From positions 2,813,501 to 2,877,500 of the forward strand of contig JAESUZ010004534.1 of NCBI GenBank assembly GCA_017311185.1: a stretch of DNA of 64,000 nucleotides, written 5' to 3'. Each line of letters starts with the position of its first letter. Positions within the stretch are counted from its first letter, which is position 1. Made by a program: the position numbers and the translations under genes. The notes under the pieces were generated by a model. That model saw only the letters and a program-made list of their open reading frames with translations. It searched no databases and was not told the origin of the DNA. This DNA is from Proteles cristata cristata. Lineage: Eukaryota; Chordata; Mammalia; Carnivora; Hyaenidae. Below, piece by piece: positions 1 through 9,702 of this stretch.

Positions 1-210
1 TGGGTGGCTCAGTCCGTTAAGCATCCGACTTCAGCTCAGGTCATGATCTCGCGGTTTGTGGGTTCGAGCCACACATTGGGCTCTGTGTTGATAGCTCAGA
101 GTCTGAAGCCTGCTTCAGATTCTGTGTCTCTCTTTCTCTGCCCCTCCCCTGCTCATGCTCTGTCTCTCTCTGTTTCTTAATCATAAATAATGTTTAAAAA
201 TTTTTTTAAA
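1..210 (+). mobile_element. Carnivoran tRNA-Lys SINE, cut by the window edge
   Basis: The copy starts inside the A box (TGGGTGGCTCAGTC), so its first 8 or so bases lie outside the window. The B box region (GGTTCGAGCC), the CT-rich body and an AATAAT plus A/T tail follow. It has drifted moderately. It belongs to the common type reading TTCAGCTCAGGTCATGATC. Confidence 0.93.
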
Positions 211-550
211 ATAAGTGTAAATGGTCGAAACACACTAGTTAAAAGATATAGTGTCAACCCAGATTCAACTCTGGGTTTTACACAGTAAACTCACTTCAAA
301 TATAATGATATAGGTAGGCTGCAAACACTAATTAACAGAAAGCTGAAGTAGCTATGTTAATAACAAACCAAGTGAACTTCCAAGCAAAGACAGTTTTCAG
401 AAATAAAAAAAGATATTATCCTTCACAAAAAGGCACAAAAATTCTAAATGTTTATTCATCTTACACTGGAACTTTGAAATACATCAAAGCAATAAAGAAA
501 ATCAATAAGGCAAAAAGCTGGTTATCCGAAAGGACAATAAGACTGATGAA
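211..550 (+). mobile_element. Old L1M fragment, ORF2 endonuclease region (left part)
   Basis: The bases resemble the early part of an ancient mammalian L1 ORF2, but stops and indels are frequent. The similarity runs to a point equivalent to roughly one third of the way into the endonuclease. The same element appears to resume at 3612, slightly further into ORF2, so the younger L1 between them was inserted into this one. Confidence 0.6.
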
Positions 551-2153
551 CCTTGGGACAGGAGGCAAGATGGCGGAGAAGTAGGGAGCTCTGTACGTTT
601 TGTGTGCCGGCATCTCTCATACAAAGAAGCCCTGAAGCCATAGGACACTGAACCACAAGAGTCTGGGAGGAAAAGAGACAGAGTCCACTAAGACAGCCTC
701 ATAGATGCGTGACTGTGAACTGGGGAAGATAAAAATAGGATGGGACCCAGAGGCATGGAGGGGAGGGAGCCCCCTCCACAGAGAGCCATAGAGACATGAG
801 AGGAAGAGAAAGAGCATCTGAAACTGCTCATAGAACTGTCCCTGGAGAAGAAAAAACCTCAGCCTGGGCCAGAGAGGAATCCTATCATCCCATCTCTAAC
901 TGCAGAACATTGAGAGAGTGATCCTATCTCTGGCTGTGACGCTTTCTTTGGGCTGGGTGCCCCGATCCCAGGCGGCACCAGGAAAAGCTGCTCCCCTACT
1001 CAATCTCTGGCTAGAAAGCGGCCAGGCCTGTGGGATTACATTTCAGGCGGTATCAATGAAGTGCGCGGACTAAGATCTGGAAACCAATTGGGGATTGGGA
1101 CATAGAACATGGCCTACTTTGGCTGGGCCCATGGCACAGGGAGATGGACCCAAAGGAGTGATTTGCAATATTTGGTTTGGGAAAGAACTGAGGTGCAGCC
1201 ATTTTTCTCACCACAACCACCAAGGTAGCACCTCAGGGAGAGACCCTTGGGACCACACTGGGGCGAGACCTGCCTATACAAAACTACGCCCATCTGCACT
1301 GAAGAGCTGCTTTTTTTTTCGCTTTTACAGGAGCCTGGGACAAGACCAACTTTGATGCATTGCCGTGATTAACTCTAGATCAATTCTGACTATTCAGATA
1401 TGTTTTCCCTTATCTCATTCTTTTCTCTCCCATCCACTGGACTGGACACACTGGTCATTGGTTTCCTTAAACACTCACATTTAATCCATTTTCTTGATGC
1501 ATATACTATACCTCTGTCGTTACCTTCCTTTCTTTCTCTCTCTCTGGAATAAACAGACTATATAGTTTCCTTGGACGACCTTATCTTCCTTTCTTTCTCC
1601 TCGCTTCCGACCATATTCTCCTCTTTCTCTCTCTGAGTTAAACCTTTTAGTCTCTGTGCCTGGTCAATATTCAATTTCGCTTTCTCCCCACCCCTGTCAT
1701 TTCTCTCTTTGTATATGCTCTTCCATCAGCATTGCCACCACCCAGCTCTTTACCTGTAGCTGCAATTTTTGGTTTTATGCTTTCTGACTGTCCTTTGTCT
1801 TATGTTATTTTTGTTTTGTTTTGTTTTGGTTTTTTTCCCTTTAAGTTTGCTTCTTTGTTTCATTTGTCTGTACATTTGTATGCTTTTGTTCCCTGTGTAT
1901 TTCTCTGTTTTCCTTTTCAGGGCTACTTCAAAAACAAGCCAAAGTACACATGGTGGAGAGTCCTAAATATCCCTATGAGCACAGAAAAAAAAAAAACCAA
2001 TTGTACAAGAGACCAAGAGACACCATTAAAAGAACACTTCCTGAACAGACAGGCCATGGACAGTCAATGAGCCTGCTTTAATATAGCAGAACTCATAGGT
2101 GCAGAGCACATAACAAGCTTTTAAAACTTACAAGAGACAGAAAGGAAGCCAAA
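551..2153 (+). promoter_or_regulatory. L1 5' UTR with YY1-like site
   Basis: This is GC-richer than its surroundings at first, then long and pyrimidine-rich from about 1400. CAAGATGGCGG at 566-576 matches the YY1-type site known near the start of L1 promoters. The 3' part ends in a pyrimidine run and TTTTCAG at 1914-1920, which looks like a splice acceptor. Promoter activity is inferred from the family; this copy is probably silent. Confidence 0.6.
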
Positions 2154-2933
2154 ATGACAAAACAGAAGAACTTTCCTCTAAAAAAGTCATGGAAGACACC
2201 AGAGAAGCTATGGCTACAAAGATTATGGACCTTAAAAAAGTTGTGATAAATTAAAAAATGCTATAAATGAGGTGCATAATAAAATAGAGGCATCCAGTGA
2301 ATGGATTGCAGAGGCAGAGAGGAGAATACATGAATTAGAAGACACAATTATAGAAAAAGAGGAAGCAAAGAAAAACACAGATAAATTGATCTAAGAGCAC
2401 GAAAGGAGAGTTTGAGAACTGAGTGATACAATCAGACGGAACAAAATCTGTCTCATAGGAATTCTCGAGAAAAAGAGAGACAAAGGAGATGAAGGGGTAC
2501 CTGAACAAATTACAGCTGAGAACTTCCCCAATCTGGGAAAGGAAATAGACATTGAAATCCATGAGGCACAGAGAAATCCTCTCAGATGAAACTTGAGTCG
2601 ATCTTCTGTGTGACATATCATAGTGAAATTGGCAAAATAGAAGGACAAAGAGAGAATTCTGAAAGCAGCTAGGGATAAAAGGGCCCTAACATCCAAAAAG
2701 AGACCTATCAGAGTGGTTACAGACCTATCTACTGAAACTTGGCAGGCCAGAAAGGAATGGCAGGAGATCTTCAATGTGATAACCAGAAAAAATATGCAGC
2801 CAAGAATCCTCTATCCATCAAGCCTGCCATTCAGGATAGAAGGAGAGGTAAAGATTTCCCAAATACACAAAAACTGAAAGAATTCATCACGACTAAACCA
2901 GCCCTACAAGAAATCCTAAAGGGGACTCTCTGA
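2154..2933 (+). pseudogene. L1 ORF1 remnant
   Basis: ORF1 encodes the trimeric RNA-binding chaperone of L1. The likely start is the ATG at 2154, followed by codons for a short basic N-terminus, a coiled-coil-like stretch and the C-terminal domain. The last piece is open in the frame ending with the stop at 2931-2933. Stops and frameshifts break the reading, and sequence is missing after about 2180 compared with the copy at 57 kb, so no full protein can be made. Confidence 0.8.
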
Positions 2934-3001
2934 GGGAAGTGTTGCAAGGAACACAAGGTACCAGACACACCACTACAAGCATGAATCCTACAAATAACAC
3001 A

Positions 3002-3392
3002 ATGGCTCTAAACACATATTTTTCAATAATAACACTGAAAGTAAATGGACTAAATGCGCCCATCAAAAGACATTGGGTAGCAGAATGGATAAAAAAACAA
3101 AAATCCATCTATTTGCTGTCTACAAGAGACTCATTTTAGACCTGAGGACACCTTCAGATTGGAAGGAAGGGGATGGAGAAATATTTATGATGCTACTGGA
3201 AGTCAAAAGAAAGCTGGAATAGCTATGCTTATATCAGACAAACTGGACTTTAAAGTAAAGGCAGTAACAAGGGATGAAGAAGGGCATTATATCATAACTA
3301 TACGGTCTACCCATCAGGAAGAGCTAACAATTATAATTGTCTATGCACCAAATCGATAGCACCCAAATACAGAAAACAATCACAAACAGAAG
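3002..3392 (+). pseudogene. L1 ORF2 start (endonuclease N-terminus), truncated
   Basis: The start codon at 3002 opens MALNTYFSIITLKVNGLNA, the typical first strand of the L1 endonuclease. The catalytic glutamate motif (QETHF) is encoded near 3125-3139 but in another frame, so a frameshift precedes it. A later open piece (3159-3359) carries the GIAMLISDK and VYAPN stretches. After about 3392 the sequence jumps to the 3' UTR, removing the histidine/aspartate end of the nuclease and all of the reverse transcriptase. Confidence 0.8.
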
Positions 3393-3609
3393 ACCCTGGG
3401 AGAGGAGAAGGGGAAAATAATTGGGGAGAAGGAAGGAGGCCAACCATGACAGACTCTTGTATGCTGAAAACAATCTGAGGGCTGATGGGGGTGGGGGAGT
3501 GGGGAAGGGGGGTGATAGGCATGGAGGAGGGCACTTGTTGCGATGAGCACTGGGTGTTATATGGAAACCAACTTGACAATAAAGTATTTAAGAATAAAAT
3601 AATAATGTT
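3393..3609 (+). other. L1 3' UTR with G-rich tract
   Basis: This is the standard carnivoran L1 3' end: a purine-rich stretch, a G-run tract at 3485-3513 (GGGGG, GGGGG, GGGG and GGGGGG separated by 1-3 bases), the GAGCACTGGGTGTTATATG block and AATAAA near the end. The G tract could fold as a quadruplex on this strand. The same block recurs near 6090 and, reversed, near 23320, 38920 and 40700. Confidence 0.8.
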
Positions 3610-3611
3610 AA

Positions 3612-6600
3612 TAAGATTCAAATCATATCAAGCATCATTTACAACCATAATGTTATAAAAGTAGAAATGAATTTTAAAAATCGTAGGAAAATTCATAAAC
3701 ATGTGGAGATTAAACAAGAAGATAGTGAATAACCAATCACTCAAAGAAGAAATTAGAAAAGAAGTAAAATATATTTTAAGACAAATGAAAATGGAAAAAC
3801 AATATACCAAAGCATGAAATGTAGCATAAGCAGTTCTAAAAGGGAAGTTCATAGTAGTAAACATGTATATTAAGAAACAAGAAAAATCTTAATAGATAAC
3901 CTAACTTTACAATTTAAGGAACTAGGGGGAAAAGCAAAACAAAACAAAATCTCAGCCCGTGCCTATCCAAAGGAAGGAAATAATAAAAATCAGAGTGGAA
4001 ATAAATAAAATAGGAACCTAAAAAACCCCAATGAAACTAAATACTTATTCTCTGAAAAGATAAACAAAATAGAGAAATCTTTAGCTTGACTCACAAAGTA
4101 AAAAACTCAAAATTTGAAACAAAAAATGAAACATTTCAAGTGGTACCACAAAAATAAAAAAGATCAGCAGAGACTACGATGAACAGTTTTATGCCAACAA
4201 ATTGAGTTATCTATTTTTTTTAAAAAGGATAAATTTTTATAAACATATAATCTACCAAGACTGAACCATCAGGAAACAGAAAATCTGAGCAGACCAATTA
4301 CTAGTAAGGAGATTTAATAAGTAATCAAAAATCTCCCAACAAACAATAATGCAGGACCAGACAGCTTCGCTGGTGAATTTTACCAAATATTCAATGAAGA
4401 ATTAATACCAATCCTTCTCAAATTCTTCCGAAGGCAGGCAGGCAGGCAAGAAGAAGGAAGGAAAGAGGAGAGAACACTTCCAAACTCATTTTACAAGGCC
4501 ATCATGACCCTGATACCAACATTGGGGGGGGTGACAGGACAAGAACAACAAAACAACAAAAAAGAAAACTAAAGTACAATACCTGAAAAACATAGATGCA
4601 GAATCCTTAACAAAATATTAGCAAAATGAATTCAGGTGTACATTAAAATGAAATGCATCATAATCAAGTAGAGTTTTTTCTAAGGATGAAAAAGATGGTT
4701 CAACACCAGCAAATCAATCAGTGTGATAAAGCACATTAACAAAATGAAGGATAAAAATAATATATTTCAATAGATGCAGAAGAAGCAATCAAATTCAACA
4801 TCCATTTGTGATAAAAGCTCTCAACAAAATGAGTATAGAGGTAACATTCCTCAACGTCGTAAAGGCTACATATGACAAACCCACAGCTAACATCATACAC
4901 AATTATGAAAAGCTTTCCTCTAAGCCTTTCCTCTAAGATCAGGAACAAGACAAGGATGCTCACTCTTACCACTTTTATTCAACATAGTACTGGACATACT
5001 AGTCACACCAATTAGGCAAGAAAAATAAATAAAAGGCATTCAAAAGGAAGAAGTAAAACTGTCTCTATTTGCAGATGACATAACATCATATACAGAGTAC
5101 TCTAAAGACCCAAAAAAACCCTTAGAATTAAACTAATTCAATGAAATTTCAAGATATAATATCAATGCAGAAAAATCAGTTTTATTTCTATACAGTAACT
5201 ATGTATAGAGGAAAAATAAGAATACAGCTTTATATGCAATTGTATTAAAAATAATAAAATGCCTAGGAATAAAATTAAACAAGGTGAAAGTTCTGTACAT
5301 TGAAAACTATAAGATACTGATGAAAGAAATTGAAGAAAACACAAATGGAAAGATATTCCATGCTCCTGGACTGGAAGAATTAGCATTGTTAAAATATCTA
5401 CACTACCCAAAGCAATCTCTAGATTCACTGCAAACCCTGCCAAAATATCAGTAGCATTTTTCACAGAAATAGGACAATGATCCCAAATTGTGTATGGAAT
5501 GACAAAAGAACCCCCATAATCAGAACAATCTTGAGAAAGAACAAAGCTGGAGGTATCATATTTGCTGATTTCAAACTATACTACAAAACTACAGTAATCC
5601 AAAGCATATGATATTTGCATAAAAACAGACAACACATCATTAGAACAAAACAGACCAGAAGAAACTCATGCATATACGATCAGTTTATTTACAACAAACA
5701 AAGCAACCAAGAATATACAATGGGGAAAGAATAGTCTCTTCAATAAATGGTGCTGGGAAAACTCTAAAGCCACATGCAAAAGAATGAAATTGGACTCTTA
5801 CCTTATTTATACATAGAAATAAATTCAAAATGGATTAAATTATTTAATGTAAGTTCTGAAACTATAAGACTTCTAGAAGAAAACATAAGTCTTAAGTTCC
5901 CTGAAAATGACTGGCAATATTTTTAATTTCATATCAAAAGCAAAGGTAACATATGTTTGCACGTATAGGAGAATTAGGAGGAACTTAACGGAGGACCATG
6001 GGGGAGAAGAAGGGGGCAAATAAGGGAGGAGAGGGAGGGAGGCAAACCATGAGAGACTCTTGAATGTTGAGAACAAAATGAAGACTGATGGGTATGGGGG
6101 AGAGGGGAAGGGGGGTGATGGGCACGGCACTTGTGGGGAAAAAAAAACAAAGGTAACAAAAGCAAAAGTTAAATTTAAAAAGTTGGACTAATCAAACTAA
6201 AAAGTTTCTGCAAAGCATAGGAAAGAATCAACAAAATTGAAGGACAACCTATAGAACTGAAGAAAATATTTGCAAGTCATATCCCTGATAAGAGGAATTG
6301 AATTTTCCAAAGACATACAAATAACCAACGGGTACATGAAAAGATACTCAACATCATTAATCATTAGGAAAATGCAAATCAAAACCACAATGAGATATTA
6401 TCTCATGCTTGTTAGAATGGCCATCAACAAAAAGACAATAAGTGTTGCTGAGAAGATAGGGAAAAGGTAACTGTTTTGCACTGTTGTGGGAATGTAAATA
6501 GTTGTAGCCACCACAGAACCCAATATGGAGGGTCCTCAAAATAATGAAAATTAGAATTACTGTATGACCCAGCCTCCCAATTCTAAGTATATATCTGATG

Positions 6601-7240
6601 GAAACAAAACTAGATAACAAACTGATATCTGCATTCCCATATTTATTGTACATTATTCACAATAGTGAAGATATGGAAACAACTTAAGTGTCCAGCAATG
6701 AATGAATGGATAAAGAAAATGTAGTGTATATATGCAATAGACTATTCAGTCATGAGAAAAGAAAAGAAATCTTATCATTTGCAATAAATGGATTTATCTT
6801 GAGAGAATTTTCTAAGTGAAATAAGCCAGACAGAGAAAGAGACTACATGGCATCACTTAGAGATGGAATTAAAAAAAAAAAAAAAAGTAGTGCCAGGAGC
6901 TGAGGAGTATGAAATAGGAAGACTGGTAAAAGTATAACATTTTCAGTTGTACATAAATAAGGTGTGAGGATCTATGTAAAACATGGTTACTATAGTTGAT
7001 AACATTAGACTGTACACATGAAATCAGAGAGTAGAACCTAAGTGTTCCCACCAAAAAAGAAAGGTAAGTATGTCAGGTAATGGATGTGTTAAGTAACTAG
7101 ATTGGTGGGATTGGGGGATAACTCCTTTTGTAATATATATGCATAGCAAACCACCATGATATACATTTTAAATATCTTAGAATTTTACATGTCAATTTAC
7201 CTCAATAAAACTGAAAAAAGAAAAATAAAAAACAAAAAAG
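3612..7240 (+). mobile_element. Old L1M, ORF2 and 3' UTR (right part)
   Basis: A long, degraded plus-strand L1 can be followed through the late endonuclease (from 3612), the reverse transcriptase with the FADD catalytic motif near 5070-5085, the C-terminal region (6250-6700) and an old-type 3' UTR ending in CTCAATAAAACTG near 7210. Stops and indels are frequent throughout. A short younger L1 piece interrupts it at 5952-6147. It is probably the continuation of the fragment at 211-550. Confidence 0.85.
5941..6158 (+). mobile_element. Short 5'-truncated L1 3' UTR insertion with target duplication
   Basis: About 196 bases of young L1 3' UTR, including the G-rich tract and a short A tail, sit at 5952-6147. 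They are flanked by direct repeats CAAAGGTAACA at 5941-5951 and 6148-6158. The surrounding old L1 reads on smoothly if the insert and one repeat are removed, which confirms insertion by target-primed reverse transcription. Confidence 0.88.
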
Positions 7241-7570
7241 ACTCCATACTAGATAATATTTTGGATCTAAAAGCACAAATGCTATTTTTTTTTAAGTCTG
7301 GAATACATTTCAGATAGGCTTATAAAAATTTTTATTCTTATCTTCTAAAAAAATAATTAATATTTTTACTTGATTATTTTATAAAAAAATAGAATAATGA
7401 ATAGACTATAGCTACCTTTATTATGTTTTTAAACTTTTCAAGATAAAAAATTTATTTTTAAAATTTGATTTGATTTTAATATTTTGATAAAATTTTATTT
7501 TAAAAGTAACAACTACACAATACATAAATCTCATCAAGCCAAAATACTATTCACCAGTTTACAACTGGCT
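7241..7570. other. AT-rich sequence, no feature seen
   Basis: Low-complexity A and T tracts dominate. I see no coding pattern or repeat family I can name. Confidence 0.6.
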
Positions 7571-7760
7571 TACAGAATATAAGAAATACAGGGTCATTAT
7601 GATATGTCAGTGTAGGTTAACCAATTTTAACTAATGCACGACTTTCTGGTAGGTGTGTTGATAAAGGGGAGGTAGGGTACACACAGGCAATCCCTGCACC
7701 TCTCCTTCAGCTTTGCTATGAACATTAATCTGCACTAAAAAAAAAAAAAACTGTCTTGAT
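7571..7760 (+). mobile_element. Old L1M 3' end fragment
   Basis: The order of blocks (GTCAGTGTAGGTTAACCAA, TTCTGGTAGGTGTGTTGAT, a CTCTCCTTCAGCTTTGCT stretch, CTGCACTAAAAA and an A run) matches the 3' UTR end of old L1M subfamilies. It is diverged by many substitutions. Confidence 0.65.
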
Positions 7761-8619
7761 AATAATTTTTTAAAATATTTCATTGAAAAAAAGTCAAATA
7801 GTCCAACTATAAAATGACATCCATGAAACAAAGAGACTTGAATATTGGCTAGAATTAGATGAGCTTAAGGAATCACTGTCCTTTTAGCTGGTTGTCACAA
7901 GTCATGGAGATCATGTAGGAAAAAAAACCTAAGTCTTGGAGATGCATACTTGTTTCTATGGAAGAAATGATTATGTCCAGGATTTCCTTTAAAATACCCC
8001 CAGAAAAGCAAAATAGTAAGAGATTGGTAAAATAAGAGTAGCAAAATTTTCATAACAGGTATGTTGTATTTTCTCTATGTTTGTTCAAAATTTTCCATAA
8101 TAATAAGAATACTTTTTAAAATATATCATTTCTAGGAAAATTAATATATTCAAATAGAAGCCTTTGTACAAAATTTTAGAGCTGATTCCAGATTGGGAAA
8201 CTTGATATAATGGAAATGAGAAGCATTGGAATATGTATTTCAGAGAGAATGCTGTTCATAAGAAAGAAATTGCCATGGAGATCAGACAAGTGTCAGCTCT
8301 TCACAAGCACCAAAAGCAGGACCAGGTGCCCCCAAAAATAGAGAAATGGAGAGCAAGGAGAATTACCCAGGGACATTGCAGACTACTTCGAGATTAGCAC
8401 AGGGCTTGAAAAGATGAATGACAGGGGATACAAGAAAGTCTAAAGAGTTTAAAATTAAAAAGGAAATGGCAACAAGTGAGACAGCTAGGCTGAGTGAAGA
8501 AATTAGAGTCAACACACCATACCTCTTCATCAGATATAGCAATGAGAATCTCCTAGCTCAAGCACATCCCCATGACAATATTAGATTTACTATAAATGGT
8601 GTTTCTGGATAGTCCTAAG

Positions 8620-8621
<2 letters not shown>
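7761..8621. other. Intergenic sequence, possible faint old LINE tail
   Basis: The part around 8020-8115 ends in TTTTCCATAATAATAAGAA, which recalls an old LINE 3' end, but the match is too weak to claim. No coding pattern is visible elsewhere. Confidence 0.4.

Positions 8622-8659
<38 letters not shown>
8622..8659. repeat. (TG)n microsatellite
   Basis: About 19 uninterrupted TG units. This length is usually polymorphic in mammals. Confidence 0.97.
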
Positions 8660-8661
<2 letters not shown>

Positions 8662-8810
8662 TATAATGTATCTATTTTGAAATTCTAAGACACTGTAAAA
8701 AGATCCTATAATGAATTTTATTGTAAAGGGAAGTGTTACTGCAAAATCAATGTTTACTAAGTATTTAATGTATTGTCTAAAATTTATTTTCATAAAATTT
8801 TTACCAACTT

Positions 8811-9436
8811 TGAGGTTTTCCGACTCCTGAATGCAGAAACAGACACAAGGCCAAGGATGGTATGGATAGTGTTTATTCTAAGCTTATGCCCAGGCATGAA
8901 GGAGACGACATGAAATCAGAGGTATCAGGCTGCTCCCCAGGGGCAGTTTTTGAAGGATCTGAGGCAGGAAAGGAAGGCTGTCTAAGCATGCAAGGGTGAG
9001 GAAATCCTGGAAGGTGAGTGCACAGACAGGCACGGGTGACAGAACATGCTTTTTATATACTGCATGTTTTACTTTCATACTGAGTCTCCACCCAGAGCAT
9101 GATTTTCAGCACTATAATCAGGGGAAAGGTGGTAAAAGGTCAGGGCTGGGGTCCACTGTGTCTCAGACTGGTCTGGTCTGCTTTCTGCAGGCACAAGCTG
9201 GTTATATTTTGGGCCCTGTAGTCTGTCTCATGCCGTGGCTTTTGGCTTCCTGACTGTATGTAGCACCTGCAAGGTAGGCTAGAGAAACGGATGGTCTGAG
9301 GAGGCCCGAGATTTTCTTTAAGTTCCTGTTCTATAAAAGAAATGCTTCAGAAAAAAGGGCTACACATGGGCAGACAGATATTTAAAGAGCTTCCATTTTC
9401 AAACAGGCTGAAATTGTAAGATTAGGGTTTAGGGCA
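8811..9436 (-). mobile_element. Probable solo retroviral LTR (class I-like)
   Basis: Read on the minus strand, the block starts TG (TGCCCTAAACCC), has a TATA-like GTATATAAAAAGC about two thirds in (near 9053-9065), a poly(A) signal AATAAA near 8875, and ends CGGAAAACCTCA. The plus-strand ends are thus TG and CA, with ACTT on both sides (8807-8810 and 9437-9440), a 4 bp duplication typical of gammaretrovirus-like elements. Its size (626 bases) fits one LTR. No gag, pol or env sequence adjoins it. The family is not identified, and the outer end rests on the 4 bp match. Confidence 0.6.
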
Positions 9437-9544
9437 ACTTTATTCCAAGATATGCTTTTCAAGGTAGGCACCTCAGAATCCCTATCTCCATATGATTTAT
9501 GTAATGTCACTTCATAGCTGTGCAGAATTTTGAAGACCAGTGTT

Positions 9545-9702
9545 GTGATGTTTACTTGTGTGTATCACCCCCTACCCCCAATTGGACTACAACTCCCATC
9601 TAGAATAGGAAGTGCATCTATCTTATTCCCAATTATATCCCAAGCTCGTACCATAGCATCTGGCTTGCAGGCACTCAATAAATATTTGTTGAGTTAAAAA
9701 AT
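9545..9702 (+). mobile_element. L2 3' end
   Basis: The sequence has the L2 tail order: ATTGGACTACAACTCCCATC, a CTTATTCCCAATTATATCCC stretch, then GGCACTCAATAAATATTTGTT at the end. It is diverged, as expected for this ancient family. Confidence 0.8.

Larger units (their letters stand above)
551..3609 (+). mobile_element. Younger carnivoran L1 with large internal deletion
   Basis: The element runs in L1 order: a 5' UTR opening with a GATGGCGGAG motif, a broken ORF1, the first ~390 bases of ORF2, then a direct jump at about 3392 into the G-rich 3' UTR and AATAAA end. The rest of ORF2 (remaining endonuclease, reverse transcriptase, zinc-knuckle end), more than 3 kb, is missing. Both ends are present, so this is not ordinary 5' truncation. 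A short match AATAAGA flanks it (536-542 and 3610-3616) but is weak as a target duplication. Confidence 0.85.

Noticed and set aside
1732..2070. 112-codon hydrophobic frame as a membrane protein
   Set aside because: It is the pyrimidine-rich L1 5' UTR. T-rich DNA gives F/L/S-rich translations by composition.
5162..5464. 100-codon reverse open frame
   Set aside because: It is the antisense of old L1 ORF2 and has no independent support.
8884..9253. Overlapping frames on both strands as a small gene
   Set aside because: They lie inside the proposed LTR and show no protein family resemblance.
8807..9440. Full endogenous retrovirus
   Set aside because: Only one LTR-like block is present. No gag, pol or env text lies within reach on either side.
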